Below, piece by piece: positions 36,289 to 45,608 of a DNA stretch of 64,000 nucleotides (its first letter is position 1; each line of letters opens with the position of its first letter). The position numbers and the translations under genes were made by a program. Source of the DNA: JAFGLZ01 sp964390905 (GTDB taxonomy: Bacteria; Planctomycetota; Phycisphaerae; UBA1845; JAFGLZ01); the NCBI GenBank assembly GCA_964390905.1, contig CAYMLO010000039.1, positions 1 to 64,000 of the forward strand. Direction: 5' to 3'. The notes beneath the pieces were generated by a model. It was not told the DNA's origin and ran no database searches. It saw only the letters and a program-made list of their open reading frames with translations.

Positions 36289-36358
36289 GTAGGGCGCGTC
36301 TTGACGCCACATTCCACGTCGCTTCCTGCGACTGAACGTGCGTCAAGACGCGCCCTAC
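36289..36358. repeat. 19-bp perfect inverted repeat, REP-like, between convergent genes
   Basis: Arms 36289-36307 and 36340-36358 are perfectly complementary (GTAGGGCGCGTCTTGACGC and its reverse complement), separated by 32 bases that contain a second, imperfect complementary pair. There is no T-run. It stands between the convergent TPR and C45 genes, where it could terminate both transcripts. The form (GTAGGGYGCGT.. palindrome) resembles dispersed REP-type elements found in many bacteria; no second copy is in this window. Confidence 0.6.
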
Positions 36359-36396
36359 GCGCCTGTCCAGCTGGGGCGCGTTCGGGAGAAGGGGAG

Positions 36397-37923
36397 CTAC
36401 AGCCTTCGTCTTGCCCACACGATCAACCCGAGCACGCCGAGCATGATCGGCAGCAATGGGCCCAGGCTGCTGCCGCACTTGAAGACGGCCGTGACCTGCC
36501 GGTCTGTGTCCATGGCGATGGTGATGACGCTGTTGGTGTCGACGGCGGCGTGATTCGCGTCGCCGGGGTGATTGGGGTCGAAGATCTCCCATTGCTTGAA
36601 GCCCTTGCCTCCGATCGGCATGGCCGTGAGCGTCACTTCGCTACCGGCCAGGTGAAGGTCCGACGGCAAGTTCGGGTCGTTGGGGTCCACTTCGACGCTG
36701 CCCCACGGCTCGTTGACGATGTTCAGATCGAGCTTGTTGTACGTCGTCAGCTCGACGTGGACGTAGCCCTGGTTGTGGGCCGGGTCGGATCCGTTTGCGT
36801 AGGCGACCCAGCACTCATCGTCCGTCGCGTCGTAGATGACGCTCACCAACGTCCCGCTCACGCCGACGATCTGTGCGATCTCGACGGACCGCACTGAATC
36901 GATGTTGCCATACCGCGCGTTCAGGGCGTTGTAGAACATCTCATTGCCGCCCCCATCGTGACGCCGCCAGTAGACGACGTCGTCCAACGACGTGTGGAAC
37001 GGGGACGGGTAGATGCACGGATGGGGGTTCACCGATTCGTTGTCGGCGTAGATGTCGCAGCGGGTGTTGCTGGTCAGCAGCAACCTGCCGGTGATGTCGG
37101 GGCCATCGGGGCCGCTGAGGCCGTAGTAGTAGTTGTTCGTTCGCGTGGCCGTCTGGACCCGGTTCAGCGCCTGGGCCAGCGTCGTGTCGTGGTACAGAAT
37201 GTCGCGCAGCAGGAACGGGAAGGGAATGCCGTTCAGCGTCTCCGGATCGCAGAAGTACCCCATGATCTCGCTCTGCGCGATGCCGTTCTCGCTCATGCCG
37301 CCCCCACAGACGCCCAAGGCTCCCGCGAAGCCGATGACGGCGTGGGCGTGGCCGTCGTCGGGATCGTGGATGACCACCACCGGGTAGTCCTGGACGCCCG
37401 TGCCCATGTCCCAATCAAGGTTGCGCAGTTGGTAGAGGTGCCCGTCCACGGTGGCGTTGCCCCAGGCGGCAAACAGCGAGCATCCCACCTCCCCCATGTC
37501 TGGGACAAGCTGTATCTTCCGCAGGAACGCGAACGTCATCTCCGGGTGGCCGCCAGCTGCACAGCCGTCGGCCATGCCCTGCAACTCGGACTCGTACGCG
37601 GCCGTATCGAAGTACGCCGGGTTCCACATGGCTGCGACGGCCGCATTGTAGTCCGCCTCGCTGAACGGCAGCGCGGCCTCCAGGCCTGTCAGGCAGCCAG
37701 CGATCTGGTCGGCCAGAAGCAGGCCGTACCAGTAGCCCATCTCGTAGCGCGTTCCCCCCACGTTCAGGACCCAGATCGTGTCCGTGCCGCTCCCGGCCGT
37801 CCGCAGGACGCCGTAGCCGTCCGCACAGGCAGCGTTTGGTGGTAACGTCACGGGGAGAATTACCAACAATGCCGCAGCCGACACTGCAGTGCCGACGGTC
37901 TTCATTGATGCTCGCCTTCGCAT
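36397..37923 (-). CDS. Secreted C45-type Ntn hydrolase with InlB-like repeat and C-terminal sorting tail
   Basis: A 508-residue protein. GGGAGG five bases before the ATG and a signal peptide (cleavage near AACADG) set the start. The catalytic part resembles peptidase C45/acyl-CoA:6-aminopenicillanate acyltransferase Ntn hydrolases: GYWYGLLLADQI early, then Cys148 in EVGCSLFAAWG as probable autoprocessing nucleophile, and QLRNLDWD. These enzymes cleave or transfer amide-linked acyl groups. Residues 415-480 form a divergent InlB-type repeat (WGSVEVDPNDPN, GFKQWEIFDPNHPGD). The last 26 residues are Cys-Gly, GPLLP, a hydrophobic stretch and RRR, shared with three beta-helix proteins here, so the enzyme is probably surface- or envelope-anchored. 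Confidence 0.75.
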   Translation of the reverse strand: MRRRASMKTVGTAVSAAALLVILPVTLPPNAACADGYGVLRTAGSGTDTIWVLNVGGTRYEMGYWYGLLLADQIAGCLTGLEAALPFSEADYNAAVAAMWNPAYFDTAAYESELQGMADGCAAGGHPEMTFAFLRKIQLVPDMGEVGCSLFAAWGNATVDGHLYQLRNLDWDMGTGVQDYPVVVIHDPDDGHAHAVIGFAGALGVCGGGMSENGIAQSEIMGYFCDPETLNGIPFPFLLRDILYHDTTLAQALNRVQTATRTNNYYYGLSGPDGPDITGRLLLTSNTRCDIYADNESVNPHPCIYPSPFHTSLDDVVYWRRHDGGGNEMFYNALNARYGNIDSVRSVEIAQIVGVSGTLVSVIYDATDDECWVAYANGSDPAHNQGYVHVELTTYNKLDLNIVNEPWGSVEVDPNDPNLPSDLHLAGSEVTLTAMPIGGKGFKQWEIFDPNHPGDANHAAVDTNSVITIAMDTDRQVTAVFKCGSSLGPLLPIMLGVLGLIVWARRRL

Positions 37924-38174
37924 GTCTGCCTCCCTTTCCGAGACCTCTTCACCCGGCCGAGCACATGAACCGACCGGACGGCGCGCTCAGGATTGTCGGC
38001 CCGGGCCGCCCATGCCGAAACCCCCAGAGCGCCTCTTACACCAAGGTACCAGACTCACGCCCCTACCACCAACGGGACCTGCCCGCCGCTCGGGGGGCGT
38101 GTGTTCGGTGCCATCGCGATCCCTCCGCCATTTGACATCTGGGCAAGCATCCAGGGCAGCTGCTCGCGGAGATT

Positions 38175-41100
38175 TTACTCGAGCTGGAACGCCGCGCGAG
38201 CCCTCTTGCCGGAGACCACCTCGACGACCTCCGCTGACCATGTTCCCGCGGGGGCGTTCAGCGCTGGCACGTAGGCGAACGTCCCAAGGCCCTTGGGAAG
38301 ATAGAGCACGCGAGCCAGGTACTCGGGGCGGCCGCCGTCGGGCCCAGCGACCTGCAGTCGCGCCGCGTGCGGTCCCAGGTTTGGCGTGGAGGCCTTTACC
38401 GCCACCTTGATCTCAACGGGCAGGCCACGACGGGCCTTGGCCGGGCAAGCCAGCGTGACACCGTCGACCGCATAGGGCAAAGCGGCGTACAGCTTCGCCT
38501 CGCCGGCCTCGAGCGTGTCGGTCGGGTTGCCGCGATCGCCAAGGGACTTGGCGCGCCGAACGTCGTAGACGTGTGAGCCTGCTTGGAAGGGCAATCGGAT
38601 TGTCTTGGCCGCGCGGTCGTCTGAAACGAAGTCCCGCAGGACGCCGATGTACTGGGCGCAGCCGTCCCGAAGGCGGGTGACCTCCGTGTGGGCCACCGGA
38701 CGCCCGCGCTCGTGCTCGACCAGGAACGGAGCGAACAGGTCAGCCTCCTGAATCAGCAGCAAGCGGAACAGCTCACGCACGGGCGCCTCTGTCCCTTGAC
38801 GCCGCATCTGGTCGTAGGCATAGAGGTCCGCGTTCAGGTACACGGCGCGACCCTCGCCAAAGGACTGTGCGAAAAGCGCGGTTGTTCCATCATCGTGGCA
38901 ACCGGTGGCGGCGGCGCCCGCCGCAGCGATCGACTCGCGGAAGATCGACTCGAAGCGGCAGCCGGCGCGGCCACGGTACTCGAGAACCACATGCGCTCGG
39001 GCGCGCCGCACGTCCGATCCCTGCCGCTTGATGCCGAAGACGTCGTCGAGGGCTGGCTTGGCCCGAAGTCGGCCATGAAGGTCACGCAGCCCGCAACGGT
39101 AGTCGGCGATGAGGAGACCTCCGCTTTCGACGAATCCCCGAATCCTGCGGATCTCCTCGTCGGACAGCGAAACGACGAACGGCAAGACCAGCACCTTGAT
39201 TCGCTCAGTCAGAAGCGCGCCAGCTTCGATCTGCTGACGGGCCATCATGCAAGGTTGGTAACCAAGATCATGAAGGAGCAAGATGAAGCCCGCCGAGGCG
39301 GCGGCGTAGTGCCCTTTGGGTCGCAGGCCGCCCCAGATCTGACGCATCTCCTCGTCCGGCTTAACGGCGCGTCCGACGAGCTCGGGCTGCATCCAGAACT
39401 GTTGATGCGCGCCCAGATTGTTGACGTGATTGGCGACCCCGCTCTCGATCGTGCTGGCGTGCCAGTTGTTCTCGGAGTAGTGAATGGCGATCGGATCGAT
39501 CTGCTTGGTGGCGTGGGCGATTAGCGTCCCCAGGCCGTTCTTGATCTCACGAGCGGCCTGGGCAATGCCCGCCACGATCGGCGTCGGCTCGAGATCCCAC
39601 GTCAATGCGCCGTTGGCCGGATGGAGGAACGTGGCGTGCCACCACCAGACGCTGTTCCACCCGTTCAGGCACAGGTACCAGGGGATGTATCGCCCGCCGT
39701 ATCGACGGTCGGCGCCGTTCATCCAGCACCCGCTGAGCGCCGCGTCCGCTCCGAACGACTTGACCGCAAGCCCGTTGAATATCTTTGGCGGATACCCGGA
39801 CGGCAACAGATACTGGTGATAGACCTGGACCAACCCCATGTCCCGCGTCATCTGCCACCAGTCGTAGCCGTCGTAGCTCGAGAAGTGTTCGCACCCGTCC
39901 CATCCGACCAGGGCACCGGGGTGTTCTGCCTGGATCGCTCGCCGCATCCGCTGATGGGCGGCGGCGAAGCAATGACTGATGTACATCCGGTAATCCACCC
40001 AAGCCGACGGGTTCTTCAGGGACGGAAGCATCTGCTTCTCGGTATCAAAGCGGATCTCTTGCCAGCTCTTGAAGCGCGTGGCCCATTGCTCGTTCAGCGA
40101 TGCCAGGTCACGGTAGCTCTTGTGGAGCCAGTCCTGAAAGCCCCGCCACGCGCTGGGGGTGTCGGCGAACCGTCCCTCGGGAACGAACGCGTTCACGTAG
40201 TTCTCGTCGCCGAGGGTGTACGCAAGGGTGTTGTAGGGCTTGTGGGCCCGGGCCGCCTTGCGAGCCCGATCCTCCATCTTGGCCAACCAGTCCTCGTTTA
40301 GAAGCTGACTGGCGAGCTTCACCGCGTGGAACGCCGTCGTGTAGGGAGCGGTTCGCAGGTGGGCCAGCGCCGCGCTTCTCGCACCTCCCGCGCTCGTCGC
40401 GCAGTTCGAGAACGCGTCGGCCGAGCCAAGGCGCCTCAAAGCATCGTACTGGAGCCGTGCGCGCCAGCTGGAACGCAGGCCCGTGTTCCAGTAGAGCACG
40501 TGGAAGTCCGTCGGACGGACGTTCTGGGGCATGAGCACCTCTGCGGCGGCAACGGCCTCAGCCCCTCGGTCCGACAGCAACGTGACCTCGACGCGATTCA
40601 GCACCGACAGCGACCCTTGCGGCGCAGCCATCGTCAGCGTGGGGGCGTATGGCTGCTCCTTTGTGCGCTCCAAGAGCCGACCCCAATGATCGAACCAGGA
40701 CGCCCGCATGCGCAACCCTTCGGTCGCCCCTTCAACGTCCAGGCGGAATTTGGCCTCCTGGCCCGGAGCAACCGTGCTGCTCTCCAGGCCATGATGCGAG
40801 AGGGTGACGGCCTTGAGCGTCACCGGGCCGGCTTGCCTGAACCGCAGCACGTCCCAGTCCAGGGCCACGCCGTTGGCACCCGACACGACTGCCTCGACAT
40901 GGTAGTCGCCGGTTGGGAGGTATCGGGGTGGCAACTTGACCCTCCTGCCCGGTTCCACCTTGCCTTCTGTCGTCTGCACCTTCCGGTAGGCGCTGCATTC
41001 GCGGACGGCGATGTCCACGCGCCCCGCGTCCAGCCGCGGATCCTCTGTGAACTCAATCGCGACTACGTCTTCGGCGATCGTCGTCGACCGGATGCACGGG

Positions 41101-41834
41101 GCGACACGAGGGCGCGCCGCTCGGAAGAGGAACCATCCGACTCGCGCCACGTATCGCTCGAACTCGGACCGCAACGGCGTCGCGGGCAGGAGGTAGCCGA
41201 AGCGACGGTCCGTCGCGGCGGAAACATGGACGACGTGGCCCTTGCCAGAGCGGTAGATCGCGGGCGAGCCCTTGGATTGCCCGGGGATGCAGAACCGCGA
41301 CGCGCCGATCTCGGTGTGTTCGAGCTTCAGGCTAGCTGCCTTCAGGTCCCCCTCAAGCCCGTGCTTGAGGCTGCAGATGACCAGGGACTTGCCTCGGCGA
41401 ACAGAGGCGATGATGGACGCTCGGATGTCCTCCGGATACGCGCTCCAGTGGGGGAAGTCACTCATCGCAACGACTTCCCAGTCTCGCGCAAGCGCGCGGC
41501 GTAGGTCGCCAAGCACGCGATCTCGCGACTTCAACAGATCCGGCCAGTAGTGACCGCGGATCCCGATCTCGCGGACGTTCGACGGCCCGGCGACAGGGAC
41601 GACCTCTCCATCGATGTCGAATCGTTTCATCAGCTCGAAGCTGTCCTGATGCGCGCTGTACGGCGCGATAAAGACCACACGTAGCGGGCCGCCCGGTAGC
41701 CTCGCCGCCCATATCGTGCGAGGGAGGCCGCCTCCATCAGACACCTCGATCGCCGAGACCTGGCCACGCGTCACGGGGCCCGCGAGGATCACGGCGAGCA
41801 GCGTCTGCATCAGGGCTTTGCGCACTATCATCAT
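38175..41834 (-). CDS. Large secreted GH42-like glycosidase
   Basis: A 1219-residue protein; GGAGCGGG before the ATG at 41834 and the signal peptide MMIVRKALMQTLLAVILAG decide the start. The N-terminal 500 residues are beta-rich domains, including a region resembling a glutamine-amidotransferase-like fold (HYWPDLL, EVVAMSDFPHW). From about 520 the protein follows the GH42/beta-galactosidase-like TIM barrel: TLGDENYVNAF with a possible acid/base Glu, LNEQWATRFKSWQEI, and NSVWWWHATFLHP. Near 860-960 there is a trimerisation-type domain (LVLPFVVSLSDEEIRRIRGF). C-terminal beta domains close it. The substrate is unknown; the lack of a clear NE motif makes it a distant member. It follows 251 bases after the divergent barrel gene region and is transcribed towards the C45 gene. 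Confidence 0.6.
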   Translation of the reverse strand: MMIVRKALMQTLLAVILAGPVTRGQVSAIEVSDGGGLPRTIWAARLPGGPLRVVFIAPYSAHQDSFELMKRFDIDGEVVPVAGPSNVREIGIRGHYWPDLLKSRDRVLGDLRRALARDWEVVAMSDFPHWSAYPEDIRASIIASVRRGKSLVICSLKHGLEGDLKAASLKLEHTEIGASRFCIPGQSKGSPAIYRSGKGHVVHVSAATDRRFGYLLPATPLRSEFERYVARVGWFLFRAARPRVAPCIRSTTIAEDVVAIEFTEDPRLDAGRVDIAVRECSAYRKVQTTEGKVEPGRRVKLPPRYLPTGDYHVEAVVSGANGVALDWDVLRFRQAGPVTLKAVTLSHHGLESSTVAPGQEAKFRLDVEGATEGLRMRASWFDHWGRLLERTKEQPYAPTLTMAAPQGSLSVLNRVEVTLLSDRGAEAVAAAEVLMPQNVRPTDFHVLYWNTGLRSSWRARLQYDALRRLGSADAFSNCATSAGGARSAALAHLRTAPYTTAFHAVKLASQLLNEDWLAKMEDRARKAARAHKPYNTLAYTLGDENYVNAFVPEGRFADTPSAWRGFQDWLHKSYRDLASLNEQWATRFKSWQEIRFDTEKQMLPSLKNPSAWVDYRMYISHCFAAAHQRMRRAIQAEHPGALVGWDGCEHFSSYDGYDWWQMTRDMGLVQVYHQYLLPSGYPPKIFNGLAVKSFGADAALSGCWMNGADRRYGGRYIPWYLCLNGWNSVWWWHATFLHPANGALTWDLEPTPIVAGIAQAAREIKNGLGTLIAHATKQIDPIAIHYSENNWHASTIESGVANHVNNLGAHQQFWMQPELVGRAVKPDEEMRQIWGGLRPKGHYAAASAGFILLLHDLGYQPCMMARQQIEAGALLTERIKVLVLPFVVSLSDEEIRRIRGFVESGGLLIADYRCGLRDLHGRLRAKPALDDVFGIKRQGSDVRRARAHVVLEYRGRAGCRFESIFRESIAAAGAAATGCHDDGTTALFAQSFGEGRAVYLNADLYAYDQMRRQGTEAPVRELFRLLLIQEADLFAPFLVEHERGRPVAHTEVTRLRDGCAQYIGVLRDFVSDDRAAKTIRLPFQAGSHVYDVRRAKSLGDRGNPTDTLEAGEAKLYAALPYAVDGVTLACPAKARRGLPVEIKVAVKASTPNLGPHAARLQVAGPDGGRPEYLARVLYLPKGLGTFAYVPALNAPAGTWSAEVVEVVSGKRARAAFQLE

Positions 41835-41884
41835 GCCCCCGCTCCTTCGGAACACCGAACTCATTCGGCCGCTTGCATCAGCGG

Positions 41885-41913
41885 TTGACCGCTCCAACGA
41901 CGTGGGCTATACG
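41885..41913 (+). promoter_or_regulatory. Probable sigma-70-type promoter in the divergent region
   Basis: TTGACC (41885-41890), a spacer of 17 bases, and TATACG (41908-41913). It points towards the helical-barrel gene at 42044, in the 209-base region between it and the GH42-like gene. Confidence 0.45.
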
Positions 41914-42043
41914 CTAAGCGCTGGTTCACATCTGCACAAGGCAAGGAGCAGTACGCAGCGTGCGTGGGATACGCCCGTGCAGACAATGCCACGCGAGCGT
42001 CTCCCTGCTCGCACAGGACCGTCCTTCAAGTATGGGGTGCCTC

Positions 42044-43201
42044 ATGGGTCGCACGATACCGGGTCGTTTCAGCTGGGTGGGCACGTACGCAGCAGCCGTC
42101 ATTGTCTTCGCGTTTGGAGCGTCCAGCCCGGCTTCTGAGCCGCAGGCTGCCGCCTCAAAGGCCAGGATCGACTTCCTCAAGCTCTGCGACCTCGCGTCCA
42201 CCGAGGTCAACAAGGAAACGCGGAGAGTCCACAAGCGAGAGCGCCGCGTTCCCTTCTACCACGATTCCTATGCCGTGCGAGCCCTCGCCGTCGCCTACGA
42301 CATGACTGGCAAGAAGGCGTATCTGGCGGGGTGCAAGCGATGGTCCGACCGGATGCTCGCCTTCCAGGCCAAAATGACGCCCGAGGGGGCGTACTACATG
42401 AACTACGGTCGCAAGCCGGGCCAGAACAAGGGCGGTTGGTACGTGGCCGACAGTTCGAGCATCGCGATGGGGGTCCTGGCGACGGCCATCCGATGCCCTG
42501 ACTCGGCGGACCGAGATCGCTACCTGGCGTCCGTAGAATCATTCGCCAAGCTGGTGATCGACAACTATGTGGGCAAGTCAGGCGGCATCACCGACGGACT
42601 GTGGGACAAGTACGACGGTGAGTGGTGGTGCTCCAGCGGTCTGTTCGGTTCGCTTGCGTTCCTTCTGTACGAAGAAACGGGCAATGAGCGATACCTGAAG
42701 GTCGCTCTGGGCGCGGTGGACTGGCTGAACCGGCTCGACTTCCGCCAGGTCAAGCACATCTCGTTCAAGGAGGCCGCTCCCGCCGTTGTCATGTACATTC
42801 TCGAGGGCTACTCAGCCAGGATGCCGCACCTGAAGCCCGGAACATCGCGCTACCAGGCCGCCTGTGTGCAGATCGACAAGACCTTGGAATGGATGTCGGA
42901 CAACCAGGCCGGGCGAGGCGCAGCCCACCAATGGGACTACAACAGCCAGTGGGGCAGCAAGCTCGGCGGCCTGCCGTTCCACATGTTCGTCTTCGCGCGC
43001 CACATCCCGAAGTACAGCAACATCGCCGGTGCCGCCGATCAAGAGCTCCGCCACATCACCTCAGTGCTCTCGGAGGATCGCAAGCCCATTCTCTCCCAGC
43101 TCGCAGTCTTCGCCATGATGTCCTATGCGGAGAAGCTCAGTCCGGACGCCCTGTACCGCTCCACGAAGCGAACGAAGTCGGTCACGGAGAGGATCGACTA
43201 G
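42044..43201 (+). CDS. Secreted helical (alpha/alpha)-barrel protein of unknown activity
   Basis: A 385-residue protein with a signal peptide (cleavage near SSPASE). The start could also be 12 bases upstream; neither has a clear Shine-Dalgarno. Alternating helices with conserved aromatics are visible: FYHDSYAVRALAVAYDMTG, KGGWYVADSSSIAMGVLATA, DGEWWCSSGLFGSLAFLLYE, and HQWDYNSQWGSKLGGL. This is the layout of GH88/GH105-like or pectate-lyase-like barrels, but I cannot place it in a named family. It runs divergently from the GH42-like gene, which suggests a shared regulator region and related substrate. Confidence 0.55.
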   Translation: MGRTIPGRFSWVGTYAAAVIVFAFGASSPASEPQAAASKARIDFLKLCDLASTEVNKETRRVHKRERRVPFYHDSYAVRALAVAYDMTGKKAYLAGCKRWSDRMLAFQAKMTPEGAYYMNYGRKPGQNKGGWYVADSSSIAMGVLATAIRCPDSADRDRYLASVESFAKLVIDNYVGKSGGITDGLWDKYDGEWWCSSGLFGSLAFLLYEETGNERYLKVALGAVDWLNRLDFRQVKHISFKEAAPAVVMYILEGYSARMPHLKPGTSRYQAACVQIDKTLEWMSDNQAGRGAAHQWDYNSQWGSKLGGLPFHMFVFARHIPKYSNIAGAADQELRHITSVLSEDRKPILSQLAVFAMMSYAEKLSPDALYRSTKRTKSVTERID

Positions 43202-43295
43202 ACACGTGCGATCGGCCGGTCATTTCTTTCTGGCGGGATGTGGAAAGCACGGTTCGGGTCACCGGTGGTCTTCCTCGATTCGTGCATAGGCTGAG

Positions 43296-44855
43296 TCACC
43301 GTCGCCACCGGCGTCGGCGGACGACGAAGCCCATCAGCCCTGCCGCGATCACCGGCAGGAAGGGCCCCATGCCGCTAGCGCAATCAAACACGGTCGTGAC
43401 CTCGTGGTCCCGATCCATCACGAGCACAAGCGGGTTGTTGGAGTCGTTGACAGCGTAGTTAGAGTCGCCTGGGTGGTTGGGGTCGAAGATCCGCCAGTGC
43501 TTCAGGACCTTCCCCTCGTTGGCAACTCCGGTGAGCGTCACCACCGTTTCGTACTCATAGATGTGCCCAGGGGCGTATGGGTCCACGTCGACATGTCCCC
43601 AAGGCTGGTTGACGATGCTGAGGGTGAGTTTGCACAGGGCGTACTCGTCCGAGCCCATGTCGACCCGGAGGTCCATCACCCTTGGGTGTCCGTCGATATC
43701 CGTTTGACCCGTGTAATCACCGTTCGGGTCGCCTATGTTGATGCAGGGCGAGTTCGGGCTGAGGTGGTAGTCATTGTCCTGCCAGGTGTTTGGATCGCCG
43801 TCAGGGCCGTTGGGATCGACGAAGAGAGGATCGGCGTCCATGTTGCCGTCCCCCCAATTGAGGACGGCCGTCGGGCCCTGACTCACGTCGCCCTGTCCGC
43901 CCTGAAGGTCGCTGTAGGCAGCGTTGGCCGTCGCGCCGTTCTCCATCATGAAGGTCCCCGTCAGGGAGAGTTGCGGGCCGCCCACGCCTGCTGTATTGCC
44001 CCACAGGACGCAGTTCGTCAGGACGGTCACCGAGCTGTATCCACTGAAGCACGAGACGCCGCCGCCGAACGTGCCGCACGCATTGCCGACGATGGTGCAG
44101 TTCGTGATCTGTGCGAAGGAGTACTCTCCGCCGCAGACGATCCCGCCGCCGCCGAAGCCGTCGTAGCCGCCGCCGAACGGCACGGGCCAGGACATGCCGA
44201 CGGCCGAGTTGCCGATGATCGTGCAGTTCGTGATGATCGGATCGGGCGACAAGGACGCGATGCCGCCGCCGAACTCTGCCGAGTTGGCAATGAGCGTGCA
44301 CCCATCGATCCTGGGACTGCCACCGTCATACAGGCAAGCGATTCCGCCGCCGTAGGTGGCGACGCAGTCTCGGATGACGCAGTTGCGAACGACAGGGCTG
44401 TGGTAGTTGGCGATCAGGATGCCGCCGCCCGAGTAGTCCAGCCAGTCGTCAACGTTCGGATCGCCCTGGACGTTGGCGTTCACGATGGTGAGCCCGGCCA
44501 ATACGGAGTTGGCGTCCTCATCCCCAAGGAACGCGAAGCCTCGGTGATGGTTGGACTCGTCGGCCTGGCAGTCGATCACGGTCGCGGCTACGAGGTTCGG
44601 GTCGTCCGGATCGGTGCTCCTCACCGTGATGGCTTTGCCGAGGAAGTCGATGTCCCTGTTACCATCGCCTTGGTAGGTACCGGGGGCAATGATGACCTCA
44701 TCGCCGTCAGCCGCTGCTGAGATCCCCGCTTGGATTGTGGCGTACGGGCTGGGAACATGTCGATCCGTGGCCTGAACAGGTCCTGCGACCAAGAAGCTGA
44801 CGACAGCAGCGGTGCTGACGAGGATCACGATCCTGGGGGGGATAGCACGGAACAT
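43296..44855 (-). CDS. Beta-helix surface protein with choice-of-anchor-Q-type region and sorting tail
   Basis: A 519-residue secreted protein; AGGAGGCGAG directly before the ATG gives the start and the signal peptide ends near VQATD. RHVPSPYATIQAGISAAADGD opens a pectate-lyase-like right-handed helix with rungs such as ITNCTIIGNSAV and GGGIVCGG. The segment MDADPLFVDPNGPDGD to SPCINIGDPNGDY and VDMGSDEY corresponds to the choice-of-anchor-Q type region that often precedes surface-sorting tails. Then come an InlB-like repeat (HWRIFDPNHPGDSNYA) and a tail of 28 residues: Cys-Ala, GPFLP, hydrophobic, RRRR. No catalytic site is visible; it probably serves adhesion or glycan binding. Less regular than the two long homologues at 56796 and 59684. 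Confidence 0.75.
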   Translation of the reverse strand: MFRAIPPRIVILVSTAAVVSFLVAGPVQATDRHVPSPYATIQAGISAAADGDEVIIAPGTYQGDGNRDIDFLGKAITVRSTDPDDPNLVAATVIDCQADESNHHRGFAFLGDEDANSVLAGLTIVNANVQGDPNVDDWLDYSGGGILIANYHSPVVRNCVIRDCVATYGGGIACLYDGGSPRIDGCTLIANSAEFGGGIASLSPDPIITNCTIIGNSAVGMSWPVPFGGGYDGFGGGGIVCGGEYSFAQITNCTIVGNACGTFGGGVSCFSGYSSVTVLTNCVLWGNTAGVGGPQLSLTGTFMMENGATANAAYSDLQGGQGDVSQGPTAVLNWGDGNMDADPLFVDPNGPDGDPNTWQDNDYHLSPNSPCINIGDPNGDYTGQTDIDGHPRVMDLRVDMGSDEYALCKLTLSIVNQPWGHVDVDPYAPGHIYEYETVVTLTGVANEGKVLKHWRIFDPNHPGDSNYAVNDSNNPLVLVMDRDHEVTTVFDCASGMGPFLPVIAAGLMGFVVRRRRWRR

Positions 44856-44857
44856 GG

Positions 44858-44867
44858 CTCGCCTCCT
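44858..44867 (-). promoter_or_regulatory. Conserved ribosome-site box AGGAGGCGAG, copy 1
   Basis: On the minus strand the ten bases AGGAGGCGAG end exactly two bases before the ATG of the beta-helix gene. The same ten bases with the same spacing stand before the genes at 56796 and 59684. Confidence 0.6.
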
Positions 44868-44929
44868 TCCCGTAGCGATGAAATGTGGTAGGTCGTATCC
44901 GTAACCCGCTCAATTGACCAAGTTAGCCT

Positions 44930-45340
44930 TCAGCACGCAGGCTGGTCAAGGGTCTTCCGTCCCGCAGGGAGCCGGGGAGCCGGTAGCGTTGCCGAAAGGT
45001 GTGGATAGGCTCGACGCTGTGATAGGCGGGATTCATCGTTGCCCGCGGACGTTGCGGATTTGGGCGCCAGAGCGGGCTTACCCGTGCGGTCTTCTTGCTT
45101 CTTCGCGCCCTCCCTTGCGTTTCGAAGGCCGTCGATCGCCTCGCGCATTCGGCTGAGCGTATCGCGATTGCGCGGGGTTCCGCGGCTGGCGTTGGCCTTG
45201 ACGAGTGCGTCGATGGGGCCGAGGACGTTCTCCGTGGCTTGTTTGGGTGTGCGACACAGCTTCGAGAGCTTCATGTAGTGCTCGATCGCCTCGGGCGGCA
45301 TGCCCGCATCAAACAGGCGTCGGGCCAGGCGAGCAGCCAT
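44930..45340 (-). CDS. Small hypothetical protein
   Basis: 136 residues, mostly helical and charged, starting MAARLARRLFDAGMPPEAIEHY. AAAGGAG seven bases before the ATG supports translation. The C-terminal third is rich in Arg, Pro and Ser and looks unstructured. I recognise no family and no signal peptide. It could be a genuine cytoplasmic small protein or a chance ORF; the ribosome site is the main argument. Confidence 0.4.
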   Translation of the reverse strand: MAARLARRLFDAGMPPEAIEHYMKLSKLCRTPKQATENVLGPIDALVKANASRGTPRNRDTLSRMREAIDGLRNAREGAKKQEDRTGKPALAPKSATSAGNDESRLSQRRAYPHLSATLPAPRLPAGRKTLDQPAC

Positions 45341-45415
45341 CCGCTGCTCCTTTCGGCTCGCCCGAGGTTTGTGCAGGTCCGAATAAACGATCGTGCGCCC
45401 CGCTAGCGGACCGAG

Positions 45416-45444
45416 TTGACTTGGTCCTGATCAGCATCTACACT
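45416..45444 (+). promoter_or_regulatory. Strong sigma-70-type promoter for the MBOAT gene
   Basis: TTGACT (45416-45421), exactly 17 bases, TACACT (45439-45444). It is the best promoter match in the window, 165 bases before the MBOAT start; the leader between them carries no gene. Confidence 0.6.
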
Positions 45445-45608
45445 GTTTTCCGGGCGCCCTGGTTAGGAGAAAAAGCGGAGCTGGGGGCAGGGGGTTGGAT
45501 CAAGCCGTTCCCGTCTGAGGGCAGAGCCCCAATACCAATCGAGGTTACGAGACCCAGATCGCCCCCGGTGGGAGCAGCGGCGTGTAGTCTTCGACGTTCA
45601 CCGAAACG

